NCBI RefSeq assembly: GCF_000974445.1
Contig: NZ_BBOJ01000019.1
Span: 1 to 64,000 of the forward strand
Direction: 5' to 3'
Length of the DNA: 64,000 bases
Origin: Lentzea aerocolonigenes
GTDB lineage: Bacteria; Actinomycetota; Actinomycetes; Mycobacteriales; Pseudonocardiaceae
Position numbers and translations under genes: made by a program. Shown piece after piece: positions 41,505 to 50,316 of the stretch. The notes beneath the pieces are model-generated. The model was not told the origin of the DNA. It was given only the letters and a program-made list of their open reading frames with translations, and did not search any database. How positions within the stretch are numbered: the stretch's first letter is position 1; each line of letters opens with the position of its first letter.

Positions 41505-42877
41505 CGCTGCGGCTGCGGCTGCTGCTCGCGTTCGCCTTCCTGAGCATCGTGACCGCGGTGGCGGTGGCGGGCGCCGGTTACGTGCGCTCTCGCGACGCCA
41601 TCGTCCAACGCGCGCAGGACAACGCCGTCATCGAGACCACGAACCGCGTGGAGCAGCTCTACCCGTTGCCCGCCCGGCCACCCGACGCTGCGGCGCTGGA
41701 GCGCATCGCAGGGAAGGTCTCCGGCCGCGAGGGCACGGCGCTGGCCTCAGCCAACGGCCAGTCGTCGGGCAGCATGGACGCCTCGGTGATCACGCCGGAG
41801 CTGCGCGCCCTGGTGTCGTCCGGCCGCGTGGGCTGGCAGCGCGTGCCGTACGCGGGCGGGGTGTGGCTGGTCGTGGGCATGCAGCTGCGGGTGAGCTCAG
41901 GCGACACGTCCGGCATCGAGGTGTACGTGCTGCGGCCGTTCACATCGGAGATCGAGGTGGTGGACGAGCTGGCGCGCAACGCGTGGCTCATCGGCGGCGC
42001 GGGCCTGGTCCTGGCCCTCGCCCTGGCCTTCCTGGCGTCCCGCGGCGTGCTGCGCCCCGTCCGCGAGCTGCAGCTGGCCGCGTGGCGGCTGGGCCAGGGC
42101 GACCTGACCGCACGGGTGCCGGTGCGGGGCCGGGACGAGCTGGCGTCCGTCGCGTCGACGTTCAACAGCACGGCGTCGTCCCTGGAACACCACGTGGGCG
42201 AGCTGCGGCGGATGGAGGCGGACGCCCGCCGGTTCGTGGCCGACGTGTCACACGAGCTGCGCACCCCGCTGACCGCGATGACCGCCGTGACCGACGTGCT
42301 GGACGCGGAAACGGCCGCACTGCCCGGCGTCGCCGGCCAGGCGGCGCGGCTGGTGAACCGCGAGACGCAGAACCTGACTCGCCTCGTGAACGACCTGATC
42401 GAGGTCACCCGCTTCGACTCGGGAACGGCGGCACTGGCGCTGGACGATTTCGACGTGGCGGACGTGGTGCGCGCGACCCTGCGAATGCGCGGCTTCACCG
42501 ACGTGACGGCGTCGCTGCCGTCCGGGGTGCGCGCCCGGCTGGACCCGCGGCGGCTGGACGTGATCGTGGCGAACCTGGTCGGCAACGCGCTGCGCCACGG
42601 GTCGCCGCCGGTGACGTTGTCGCTGTCGGTGTCGGAGGCGTTCCTGGTGATCGAGGTGGCGGACTCCGGTCCGGGGTTGGCCGCGGAGGTGCTGCCGCAC
42701 GTGTTCGCGCGGTTCTACAAGGCGGACTCGGCTCGGGGACGGTCGAAGGGCAGCGGGCTGGGGCTGGCGATCGCGTGGGAGAACGCGCGGCTGCACGGCG
42801 GGACGCTGGCCGCGGCGAACCGGCCCGGTGGCGGGGCGCTGTTCACGCTGCGGCTGCCGCTGGGAGGCGAGTCGTGA
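41501..42877 (+). CDS. Sensor histidine kinase
   Basis: Protein of 458 aa from GTG 41501. TM1 is at ~8-28 (LLAFAFLSIVTAVAVAGAGYV), then an extracellular sensor of ~130 residues, TM2 at ~163-185 (WLIGGAGLVLALALAFLASRG) and HAMP. The dimerisation/phospho-His box is FVADVSHELRTPL (H251). The N box is NLVGNALRHG, G1 VADSGPGLA and G2 GSGLGLAIA. It pairs with the preceding regulator. The following lipoprotein gene overlaps its stop by GTGA, giving a regulator-kinase-lipoprotein operon like cseB-cseC-cseA of Streptomyces. Confidence 0.94.
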   Translation: MTLRLRLLLAFAFLSIVTAVAVAGAGYVRSRDAIVQRAQDNAVIETTNRVEQLYPLPARPPDAAALERIAGKVSGREGTALASANGQSSGSMDASVITPELRALVSSGRVGWQRVPYAGGVWLVVGMQLRVSSGDTSGIEVYVLRPFTSEIEVVDELARNAWLIGGAGLVLALALAFLASRGVLRPVRELQLAAWRLGQGDLTARVPVRGRDELASVASTFNSTASSLEHHVGELRRMEADARRFVADVSHELRTPLTAMTAVTDVLDAETAALPGVAGQAARLVNRETQNLTRLVNDLIEVTRFDSGTAALALDDFDVADVVRATLRMRGFTDVTASLPSGVRARLDPRRLDVIVANLVGNALRHGSPPVTLSLSVSEAFLVIEVADSGPGLAAEVLPHVFARFYKADSARGRSKGSGLGLAIAWENARLHGGTLAAANRPGGGALFTLRLPLGGES

Positions 42878-43755
42878 AGCGGAAAACTGTCGGTGCCGGC
42901 TGGGAGAATGAGAACAGGGGGACCCCTGGGAGGGGACCCCTGCGCAAGCTTGGCCTGGCAGCGCTGACCCGACCCCCGCGCAACCCCGACCCGGCAACGC
43001 TGACGACCCGCCCTCCGCGCAACCTCGGTCTGACAGCGCTGGCTCGCACCCTGCGCAACCTCGACCTGACAGCGCTGACCCGACCCCCGCACAAGCCCGG
43101 CCCGGCAACGCTGACGACCCGCCCTCCGCGCAACCTCGGTCTGACAGCGCTGGCTCGCACCCTGCGCAACCTCGACCTGACAGCGCTGACCCGACCCCCG
43201 CACAAGCCCGGCCCGGCAACGCTGGCCCGTCCCCCGCACAAGCCCGGCCCGGCAACGCTGACCCGACCCCCGCGCAACCTCGGCCTGGCCGCGCTGACCC
43301 GTCCCCTGCGCAACCTCGCCCTGGCCGCGGTGGCCCTCACCGCGCTCACCGCCTGCGGCATCCGCCCCACCGAGCCCATCCCCGGCCTCGAAGCCCCCAG
43401 CGGCCCCGTCGAGAACACGTCGCCGTCGCTCTACTGGGTCTCCGACGGCAAGGTGATCCCGGTCAGCCGACCCCTGGGCAGCGTGAGCGGCTACGACGTG
43501 ATCGCTCTGCTCGCCCAGGGCCCCACCAACGCCGAGCAGTCCCGCGGCCTGAGCACCGAGGTGCCGTTCGACGCCGCGCCTGCCGTCGTCGACCGGGTCG
43601 CCAGCGGGCTCGACGTCACGCTTTCCAGCGATGTCTCGCAGCTCAGTCCCGTTGCCGTGCAGCAGATCGTCTGCACGTTGCTCGGCATCCAGTCCGCCGG
43701 CACCGTGAACCTGCGCGGCGGCGGGCATTCGCTGGAGGCGCGGAAGTGCGCTTGA
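42874..43755 (+). CDS. GerMN-like lipoprotein with N-terminal minisatellite
   Basis: Protein of 293 aa from GTG 42874, which overlaps the kinase stop. The first ~140 residues are an arginine/leucine/proline repeat (LTRPPRNL, LTRPPHKPGPATL) encoded by a DNA minisatellite. Only after it comes a normal lipoprotein signal, PLRNLALAAVALTALTAC, with Cys ~164. The mature part (SPSLYWVSDGKVIPVSRPLG...VIALLAQGPTNAEQSRGLST) looks like a GerMN domain, as in CseA and LpqB-type partners of sensor kinases. The long repeat N-region is highly unusual for a signal peptide. No plausible start exists between the repeat and the signal. Confidence 0.75.
   Translation: MKRKTVGAGWENENRGTPGRGPLRKLGLAALTRPPRNPDPATLTTRPPRNLGLTALARTLRNLDLTALTRPPHKPGPATLTTRPPRNLGLTALARTLRNLDLTALTRPPHKPGPATLARPPHKPGPATLTRPPRNLGLAALTRPLRNLALAAVALTALTACGIRPTEPIPGLEAPSGPVENTSPSLYWVSDGKVIPVSRPLGSVSGYDVIALLAQGPTNAEQSRGLSTEVPFDAAPAVVDRVASGLDVTLSSDVSQLSPVAVQQIVCTLLGIQSAGTVNLRGGGHSLEARKCA
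42996..43253 (+). repeat. In-frame minisatellite: two perfect 111-bp units plus a 36-bp partial
   Basis: Unit 1 (42996-43106) and unit 2 (43107-43217) are identical over 111 bp (37 codons). 43218-43253 repeats part of the unit again, and degenerate ~33-36-bp copies extend from ~42943 to ~43330. Identity between units implies a recent duplication or ongoing slippage. Confidence 0.9.
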
Positions 43756-44702
43756 ATCGGCGCGTGCACGTCTACTCCATTCCGATGCGCGTCCGGTTCC
43801 GCGGCATCACCCGGCGCACCGGACTGCTCGTCGAGGGGCCGGCCGGGTGGGGCGAGTTCTGCCCGTTCGAGGAGTACGACGACGACGAGGCCGCGCCGTG
43901 GCTGGCCTGCGCGCTCGAAGCGGCGAACGAGGGTTGGCCGGCACCGGTGCGTTCGAGGATCCCGGTCAACTGCACAGTTCCGGTGGTCGAGCCACACAAA
44001 GCGCATGAGATCGTCAAGATCTCAGGCTGCTCCACCGCCAAGGTGAAGGTCGCGGAGTCCACTCTGGACGATGACTGCGCGAGGCTCGAAGCGGTCCGGG
44101 ACGCCTTGGGGCCACAAGGTTTCGTGCGGGTCGACGCGAACATGATGTGGGACGTCGACACGGCCGTCACGGCGATCAGGGCCATGGACAAGGCGGCCGG
44201 CGGGCTCCAGTACGTGGAACAGCCGTGCCGCACTCTGGACGAGCTCGCGAAGGTCCGCAAAAGGGTGGACGTGCCGATCGCGGCGGACGAATCGATCCGC
44301 AAGGCCGAGGACCCGTTGAAGGTGGCGGTGGCCGGTGCCGCGGACATCGCGGTGATCAAGGTGGCGCCGCTCGGGGGTGTGCGCCGGGCGCTCGAGATCG
44401 CCGAGGCGTGCGGGCTGCCGTGCGTGGTGTCGTCCGCCCTCGAAACCTCGGTGGGCATGGCCGCCGGAGTCGCGCTGGCGGCGGCGCTTCCGCAGCTCGA
44501 CTACGCGTGCGGGCTGGCGACGCTCTCGCTGCTGGAGGGCGATGTCACGAGTGATTCACTCGCACCGGTCGGCGGCTATCTGCCGGTGCTCACCAAGCCA
44601 CCCGTGCCGGACCGCGTCGAAGAGTTCGCGAACGATGTGATCGCAGAGGCCTGGATTTCTCGGTACGACAGGGTGTTGAGCAAGCTCAGTCAGCAGAGCT
44701 GA
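43746..44702 (+). CDS. menC: o-Succinylbenzoate synthase (MenC)
   Basis: Protein of 318 aa in the enolase superfamily. KVKVAES (Lys of the KxK), FVRVDANMMWD (Asp metal ligand), QYVEQPCRTLDEL (Glu ligand), PIAADESIRK (Asp ligand) and AVIKVAPLGGV (catalytic Lys) give the MenC-type catalytic set. It dehydrates SHCHC to o-succinylbenzoate in menaquinone synthesis. No other men gene is in the window. GTG 43746 overlaps the lipoprotein gene by 10 bp, so it may be co-transcribed with the two-component operon. Confidence 0.9.
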   Translation: MRLNRRVHVYSIPMRVRFRGITRRTGLLVEGPAGWGEFCPFEEYDDDEAAPWLACALEAANEGWPAPVRSRIPVNCTVPVVEPHKAHEIVKISGCSTAKVKVAESTLDDDCARLEAVRDALGPQGFVRVDANMMWDVDTAVTAIRAMDKAAGGLQYVEQPCRTLDELAKVRKRVDVPIAADESIRKAEDPLKVAVAGAADIAVIKVAPLGGVRRALEIAEACGLPCVVSSALETSVGMAAGVALAAALPQLDYACGLATLSLLEGDVTSDSLAPVGGYLPVLTKPPVPDRVEEFANDVIAEAWISRYDRVLSKLSQQS

Positions 44703-45289
44703 TCGATGTCGATCGTTACCGGGAAAGGATCAGCCGCCTTGTAAGCGACTGTTTGTGCAGGTGCTTCCTCATAGCAGGACTCTGTGAGGTGCATCGCGGT
44801 CAAAGTCACCGGTTGGCCGACATCTATGATCCAGTAGAACGGAATGCCGGCGCTGGCGTACTCGTCACGTTTGGCCCTGCAGTCGGTCCATTTCGAACTC
44901 GGCGACAGGATCTCCACCACCAGCACGACTTCCGAAGCACGGAGCAGGCCACCTTCGCCGGCCACCCTGTCGACCTCGGCCTGGCTCACCACGATCACGT
45001 CAGGCCGACGCACGAACCCTGGCTTGTCCGCCGGCGCCAGTTGCAGATTGATGTCGATGTCCTGAATCACTCGGTACCCGTCGGGCACCTGTTTTCGAAT
45101 CTGGGTGTAGAGCTCACCCAGGATGATGTTGTGACGCGGGTTGGGACTCGGGGTCATTTGCAGACGGCCTTCAACCAGTTCTGTATAGCCGTCTTCGGTT
45201 TCTCCGAGAGCGGCGTACTGAGCAACGGTCAGCAGACCCGTTGCGACAGCAGACAGACGCCTCGGAGACCTGTTGGGTACCGCGATCAT
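44690..45289 (-). CDS. Uma2-family (DUF820) PD-(D/E)XK-like protein
   Basis: Protein of 199 aa from ATG 45289 with an AAGGAG site upstream. ELVEGRLQMTPSPNPRHNIILGEL, VRRPDVIVVSQ and VVLVVEILSPSSKWTDCRAKRDEYASAGIPFYWIID contain the expected core: the Asp of RPDV, the E of VEIL and the K of RAKRDEY. This matches the restriction-endonuclease-like Uma2/DUF820 fold. Members are abundant in cyanobacteria and actinobacteria, often near mobile DNA; their function is not established. Convergent with menC (13-bp overlap). Confidence 0.85.
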   Translation of the reverse strand: MIAVPNRSPRRLSAVATGLLTVAQYAALGETEDGYTELVEGRLQMTPSPNPRHNIILGELYTQIRKQVPDGYRVIQDIDINLQLAPADKPGFVRRPDVIVVSQAEVDRVAGEGGLLRASEVVLVVEILSPSSKWTDCRAKRDEYASAGIPFYWIIDVGQPVTLTAMHLTESCYEEAPAQTVAYKAADPFPVTIDIDQLC

Positions 45290-45366
45290 TGCGTCTCCTT
45301 CCGTCTCAGCAACCGTCGCACATGGAGGTGCTCCAAACTGTCCCGCAATTCCACACCTTCGGCTGA

Positions 45367-46485
45367 TCAGGGCTTGGCCCTGGTCAGCCCCTGCCCGGCA
45401 GCCCCCAGGCTGAACACCACGCCCTCGGTCCGGTTGATCGCCTCGGTCCGCCGCGCCGAAGCCGGCACCCGCGTCAGGTCCACCAGCCGGATCGGCGGCC
45501 CCAGTTCGACCAGCGTGGGCGTGTACGAGGCTTCGACGACGCTCCACCCCTCAGCCCCCTCCTCGAACTTGAACCGCGCGATCGCCCCCTCCTCGGTGAC
45601 TCCGCGAGGCTCGGCGTGCCGGGCGACCTCGTTGCCCAGCCCGTAGGCGACCCACTTCTTGCCGATCTTCTCGAACGGCTGCACCACGTGGACGTGCGTG
45701 CCGATGATCAGGTCCAGGGCCGGGTCGGCGAGCAGTTGGCGGGCCAGGGCCTTCTGGTCGGCGGTGGCCTCGTGCTGGTACTCGTTGCCCCACTGCACGG
45801 ACAGCACGACGACCTCGGCTCCGGCGGCACGGGCGGCGCGGGCGTCGGCGAGGATCTTGGTCGCGTTGATCTGGTTCGCTCGCCACGGCTGGGGCAGCGG
45901 GATGCCGTTGAAGCCGTAGGTGAACGACAGCTGAGCCACCTTCACCCCGCCCGCGTCCAGGATCAGCGGCGCCGCGGCCTCCTCCGGCGTGCGGAACGAG
46001 CCCGTGTGCTTCAGACCGACGGCGTCCATCGCATCCAAAGTCGTCTGGATGGCCGAGACACCGCGGTCCAGCGTGTGGTTCGAGGCGGTCGAGCACGAGT
46101 CGTAGCCGACGTCGACCAGGCCCTTCGCCACCTCGGGCGGGGCGAGGAAGGCCGGGTAGCCGAAGAACGGGCCCTCCTTCGGTCCCAGCGGCACCTCCAG
46201 GTGGCACAGGGACAGGTCGGCCTTCAGCGTGTCCTTCACGCCCTCGAACAGCGGCAGGAAGTTGCGGCCAGCGGCACCGCCGTCGGCCACTGCCTGGTCG
46301 GTCAGCGCCGGGTGGATGAGCACGTCGCCGCCGGCGGTCAGGGTGAACGACCGCGGCGGGGGCGGGCCCGACGAGGTGGGCGACGGCGGTGGCGCGGAGG
46401 TGATGACGACCGGGGAGCCGGTGCACCCGGACAGCGCGAAACCGGTGGCCAGCGCAAGCGCCGACCACCGGTGAACACGCCTCAG
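45367..46485 (-). CDS. CapA-family (PGA_cap) lipoprotein, probable CTG start
   Basis: The metallophosphatase-like CapA domain is clear: FTLTAGGDVLIHPAL, LSLCHLEVPLGP, STASNHTLDRGVSAI, EVVVLSVQWGNEY and LIIGTHVHVVQPFEK. The frame upstream encodes a perfect lipoprotein signal (RRVHRWSALALATGFALSGC) but has no ATG, GTG or TTG before the coxG stop. A CTG at 46485 overlaps that stop as CTGA, mirroring the GTGA/ATGA overlaps elsewhere in the operon. From there the protein is 372 aa. A start at GTG 46323 would delete the signal. The CapA family is tied to poly-gamma-glutamate or capsule synthesis; its role at the end of a cox operon is unknown. Confidence 0.72.
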   Translation of the reverse strand: MRRVHRWSALALATGFALSGCTGSPVVITSAPPPSPTSSGPPPPRSFTLTAGGDVLIHPALTDQAVADGGAAGRNFLPLFEGVKDTLKADLSLCHLEVPLGPKEGPFFGYPAFLAPPEVAKGLVDVGYDSCSTASNHTLDRGVSAIQTTLDAMDAVGLKHTGSFRTPEEAAAPLILDAGGVKVAQLSFTYGFNGIPLPQPWRANQINATKILADARAARAAGAEVVVLSVQWGNEYQHEATADQKALARQLLADPALDLIIGTHVHVVQPFEKIGKKWVAYGLGNEVARHAEPRGVTEEGAIARFKFEEGAEGWSVVEASYTPTLVELGPPIRLVDLTRVPASARRTEAINRTEGVVFSLGAAGQGLTRAKP

Positions 46486-47078
46486 CGCTGCCGCCTGCGT
46501 CGCAGGACCACGAACAGCACGACCGCCAGCACCGCCGCCGCGACGGGCAGCACGCGCTTCAGGACGGGGACGCCTGCCGTGTCGATCAGATCGATCGGCT
46601 CGTCGGGGACCACTCGGAGATGCTGCTGTTGGGCCACCTCGTCAGGATCCACCGATCCCAGCGTGCTCGCCAGGCATTCGGCGAACTGGTCGACGAGCTT
46701 GCCGCTGACCTCGGAGATCAGCCCACGACCCAGCTGGGCCGGACGGCCGGTCACGCTCAGGTCCGTCTCGACCTCGACCGTGTCGCCCACCTGGAACGTC
46801 ACGGTCGCCGACGCCGTGCCGTTGCCGCGGGCGTCCTTGCCCGCGGCCTTCATCACGGCGCGGCGCAGCACCGGATCGATCTCCACGAACTCGCCGCTGC
46901 CCCGGTACAGCAGCTGCACCGGGCCGAGCTTGACCTTCACCTCCCCGTTGAACGTCTTGCCGTCGACCGAGGTCAGCGTGGCGCCCGGCAGGCACGGCGC
47001 CACCCGCTCCGGGTCGAGCAGCGCCTCCCACACGTCCTCGGCCGGGGCCGGTGAGACGAACGAATGCGTCAACTTCAT
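46482..47078 (-). CDS. coxG: CoxG-like SRPBCC protein with C-terminal TM anchor
   Basis: Protein of 198 aa. The SRPBCC/CoxG domain (HSFVSPAPAEDVWEALLDPERVAPCLPGATLTSVDGKTFNG ... GRPAQLGRGLISEVSGKLVDQFAECL) fills residues ~1-145. A C-terminal TM helix (VLPVAAAVLAVVLFVVL) and a basic tail RRRRQR anchor it to the membrane. CoxG recruits CO dehydrogenase to the membrane in known systems, which fits the anchor. Its ATG overlaps the coxM stop by 4 bp. Confidence 0.88.
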   Translation of the reverse strand: MKLTHSFVSPAPAEDVWEALLDPERVAPCLPGATLTSVDGKTFNGEVKVKLGPVQLLYRGSGEFVEIDPVLRRAVMKAAGKDARGNGTASATVTFQVGDTVEVETDLSVTGRPAQLGRGLISEVSGKLVDQFAECLASTLGSVDPDEVAQQQHLRVVPDEPIDLIDTAGVPVLKRVLPVAAAVLAVVLFVVLRRRRQR

Positions 47079-47893
47079 CCCGCTACCGCCGCGGTCAGCG
47101 CACGCCCGGTGAGCACCCGAGCCAGGTTGTCCTTGTAGCCGTCACCGGACGACGCCCGCAGCGCCGCCTCGGCGATCGCCGACACGGGCTGGCCGACCAG
47201 CGCCGACTCCACGTCGACCGCGCGCACGGGCCCGGAACCGACGTTGGTGAGGCCGACGCGAGCAGCCTCGATCGTGCCGCCGCGAACCTGCACGGCCGCC
47301 GCGACCGCGACGATCGACCACGCCTGCGCGACCCGGTTGAGCTTCTCGTAGTGCGCTCCCCAACCGGTGTATTTCGGCACCCTGACATCGATGAGGATCT
47401 CGTCGGGCGCCAGCGCGGTGGTGAAGTAGTCGACGAAGAACTCCGCCGCGGGCACCTCACGACGGCCACCAGGACCAGCGATGATCATCACGGCGTCCAG
47501 TGCGAGAGCCGGCGCCAGCAGGTCACCGGCGGGGTCGGCGTGGCACAGCGAGCCGCCGAACGTGCCGCGGTGCCGGACCTGCGGGTCGGCCACCGTGTCC
47601 GTGACCAGCTTCAACAACAACGCGTGGTCGTGGATCAGATGGTCGCGCTGCACCTCGTAGTGCGTGGTCATGGCACCGATGAGCAACGAGTCGCCGTCGT
47701 CGCGCACGCCCGTCAGCTCGGTCAGACCGCCGATGTCGATCAACGCGGTCGGTGCCGCCAGCCGCATGCGCAGCACCGGCACCAGGGACTGGCCGCCCGC
47801 GATGATCTTCGCATCCTCGCCCTCGTCGGCGAGCATCCGCACGGCTTCGTCCACAGTGGACGGGAACAGGTACCTGAACTCCGCCGGGATCAC
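47075..47893 (-). CDS. coxM: FAD-binding medium subunit of molybdenum hydroxylase (CoxM)
   Basis: Protein of 272 aa. The FAD-binding motifs AKIIAGGQSLVPVLRMRLA (residues ~28-46) and RHRGTFGGSLCHADPAGDL (~107-125) are diagnostic of the CoxM/xanthine dehydrogenase FAD subunit. The C-terminal CO_deh_flav_C domain follows. It passes electrons from the 2Fe-2S subunit to FAD and a quinone or other acceptor. It overlaps coxL and coxG by four bases at each end. Confidence 0.93.
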   Translation of the reverse strand: MIPAEFRYLFPSTVDEAVRMLADEGEDAKIIAGGQSLVPVLRMRLAAPTALIDIGGLTELTGVRDDGDSLLIGAMTTHYEVQRDHLIHDHALLLKLVTDTVADPQVRHRGTFGGSLCHADPAGDLLAPALALDAVMIIAGPGGRREVPAAEFFVDYFTTALAPDEILIDVRVPKYTGWGAHYEKLNRVAQAWSIVAVAAAVQVRGGTIEAARVGLTNVGSGPVRAVDVESALVGQPVSAIAEAALRASSGDGYKDNLARVLTGRALTAAVAG

Positions 47894-50316
47894 GACTGTC
47901 CTCCCTGCGCGTCGATCGAACCGAGCCCACCCGCTGCCACTTCACCCGCGTCGTCGGCCTTGCGGCCCTGCAGCGCCGTCCACACGCGTTCCGGCGACAA
48001 CGGCATCTCGATGTCCCGCACGCCCAGGTGCCGCACGGCGTCCAGGACGCTGTTCACCACGGCGGGCGTCGAGGCGATCGTGCCCGCCTCGCCGACTCCC
48101 TTGGCGCCCAACGGGTTGCTCGTCGCCGGGGTCGACGTGCGCGCCGTCAGGAACGCCGGCAGGTCCGCCGCGGACGGCACGAGGTAGTCGGCGAACGTCG
48201 CCGTCGTCAGCGTGCCCATCTCGTCGTGGACGGCCTCCTCGTACAACGCCTGCGCGATGCCCTGCGCCAGCCCGCCGTGCACCTGGCCGTCGACGATCAA
48301 CGGGTTCACGACCGTGCCGACGTCGTCCACCGCGACGTACGACCGGATCTTCACCACGCCGGTCTCCGTGTCGACTTCCGTTGCGCACAAATGGGTTCCG
48401 TGCGGGAACGAGAAGTTGTCCGGGTCGAACGTGGCGTCGGCGTCCATGCCGGGCTCCATGCCCTCGGGCAGGTCGTGCGCCACGTGCGCGGCCAGCACGA
48501 CGTCGCTCAACGTCCGAGCGGTCGACGTGCCCCGCACGGAGAACGACCCGGACGCGAACTCCACGTCCGCCTCGTCGCACTCCATCATGTGCGCGGCCAG
48601 CGTGCGGGCCTTCGCGAGCACCTTGTCCGCCGCGTGCACCAGAGCAGTCCCACCGACGGCCAGCGAACGAGACCCGTAGCTGTCCATGCCCTTGTGCGAC
48701 GAGGCCGTGTCCCCGTGCAGCACCTCGACGTCCTCGAACGGCACACCGAGCCGGTCGGCGACGATCTGCGACCACACCGTCTCGTGGCCCTGCCCGTGCG
48801 GGGAGGTTCCGGTGATCACCTCGACCTTGCCGGTGGGCAGCATGCGGATCGACGCGGTCTCCCAACCGCCTGCGCCATAACGCAAAGCGCCCAGCACGCG
48901 GGACGGCGCAAGACCGCACATCTCGGTGTAGGTGGAGATTCCGATACCCAGCTGGACCGCTGAACCGTCCGCACGCCGGCGTGCCTGCTCCTCGCGCAGG
49001 TCGTCGTACCCGAACAGCTCCATCGCACGCGCCGTCGCGGCCTCGTAGTTGCCGGAGTCGTAGGTGAGCCCGGCGACCGTGTTGAACGGGAACTCCTCGT
49101 GCTTGATCCAGTTCATCTCGCGGATCTTCATCGGGTCCATGCCCAGCTCGACGGCGAGCTCGTCCATCATCCGCTCGATCGCGAACGTGGCCTCCGGCCG
49201 TCCGGCACCGCGGTACGCGTCCGTCGGCACCTTGTTCGTGAAGACGTTCGTGCACACGAACCGGTAGGCCGGGAACTTGTAGATCGCGTTGAACATGAAC
49301 GCGCCGAGGATCGGGATGCCCGGCGTGACCAGCCGCAGGTACGCGCCCATGTCCGCGAGCAGCTCGACCTTCAGCCCGGTGACGGTGCCGTCGCGCCGGG
49401 CGGACAGCGTGATCTTCTGGATCTGGTCGCGGCCGTGGTGGCCCGACAGCATCGACTCGGTGCGCGACTCCGTCCACTTCACCGGACGGCCCATCCGCCG
49501 CGCGACCAGCAGGCACAGCAGCTCCTCCGGCGTGACCTGGAGCTTGCCGCCGAACCCTCCGCCGACGTCCGGCGCGATCACGCGGATCTTGTGCTCGGCG
49601 ATGCCCGTGACGGCCGAGAGCATCCAGCGCAGGATGTGCGGGATCTGCGTGGCGGACCAGATCGTGAACATGCCGGCGCTCGGGTCCACCACGACCGAAC
49701 GCGGTTCCATGAACGACGGGATCAGCCGCTGCTGCCGGAACGTCCGCTCGATCACGACCTCCGCCGAGGAGATCTCGTCCTCGACGTTCGTACCGCTCCC
49801 TGCCTCGGCCGAATCGAAGACCCACGTCGCACACTTGTTCGTGCCGAGGTCCGGGTGCACCAGATCGGTGTCCCGCAAGGCTTCTTCCAGGTCGAGCACG
49901 ACCGGCAGCTCGTCGTAGTCGACGTCGATCTCGGCCAGGGCGTCCGCGGCCCGGTAGGGGCTGTCGGCGATCACCAGGGCAACGGCCTCACCGGCGAAGT
50001 TGACCTGGTCGACGGCCAGCGCGGGGGCCGGGGGCGACTTCATGTCCTCGGTGATCGGCCACGCGCAGGGCAGCGAGCCCTGCTCCGCCGCGAAGTCCTC
50101 ACCGGTGAGGACGACGGCGACACCGGGCATCGCGGTCGCGCGGCTGCAGTCGATGTTGCGGATCCGCGCGTGGGCGACGGGACTGCGCAGCACCGCCATG
50201 TGCAGCATGCCGGTCAGCTGGATGTTGTCGGTCCACCTGGTCTGACCGGTGATGAGTCGGGCGTCCTCCTTGCGGAGCCGGGCCTTGCCGACTTCCGGTT
50301 CCGCGGTGGCGGTCAT
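47890..50316 (-). CDS. coxL: Molybdenum-binding large subunit, form II CoxL-like
   Basis: Protein of 808 aa with the aldehyde-oxidase/xanthine-dehydrogenase large-subunit architecture: LRKEDARLITGQTRWTDNI at the start, APDVGGGFGGK, and ASPHGQGHET-like (TSPHGQGHET). The active-site loop is AYRGAGR, the form II signature; true aerobic CO dehydrogenases (form I) have AYRCSFR. CO oxidation should therefore not be assumed: aldehyde, purine or aromatic hydroxylase substrates are as likely. It binds the Mo-molybdopterin-cytosine cofactor. Confidence 0.93.
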   Translation of the reverse strand: MTATAEPEVGKARLRKEDARLITGQTRWTDNIQLTGMLHMAVLRSPVAHARIRNIDCSRATAMPGVAVVLTGEDFAAEQGSLPCAWPITEDMKSPPAPALAVDQVNFAGEAVALVIADSPYRAADALAEIDVDYDELPVVLDLEEALRDTDLVHPDLGTNKCATWVFDSAEAGSGTNVEDEISSAEVVIERTFRQQRLIPSFMEPRSVVVDPSAGMFTIWSATQIPHILRWMLSAVTGIAEHKIRVIAPDVGGGFGGKLQVTPEELLCLLVARRMGRPVKWTESRTESMLSGHHGRDQIQKITLSARRDGTVTGLKVELLADMGAYLRLVTPGIPILGAFMFNAIYKFPAYRFVCTNVFTNKVPTDAYRGAGRPEATFAIERMMDELAVELGMDPMKIREMNWIKHEEFPFNTVAGLTYDSGNYEAATARAMELFGYDDLREEQARRRADGSAVQLGIGISTYTEMCGLAPSRVLGALRYGAGGWETASIRMLPTGKVEVITGTSPHGQGHETVWSQIVADRLGVPFEDVEVLHGDTASSHKGMDSYGSRSLAVGGTALVHAADKVLAKARTLAAHMMECDEADVEFASGSFSVRGTSTARTLSDVVLAAHVAHDLPEGMEPGMDADATFDPDNFSFPHGTHLCATEVDTETGVVKIRSYVAVDDVGTVVNPLIVDGQVHGGLAQGIAQALYEEAVHDEMGTLTTATFADYLVPSAADLPAFLTARTSTPATSNPLGAKGVGEAGTIASTPAVVNSVLDAVRHLGVRDIEMPLSPERVWTALQGRKADDAGEVAAGGLGSIDAQGGQS

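Noticed and set aside
42996..43253. CRISPR or tandem RNA repeat
   Set aside because: Units are contiguous, in frame with the lipoprotein gene and multiples of three, so it is a coding minisatellite.
47890..50316. True aerobic CO dehydrogenase (form I CoxL)
   Set aside because: The active-site loop reads AYRGAGR and not AYRCSFR.
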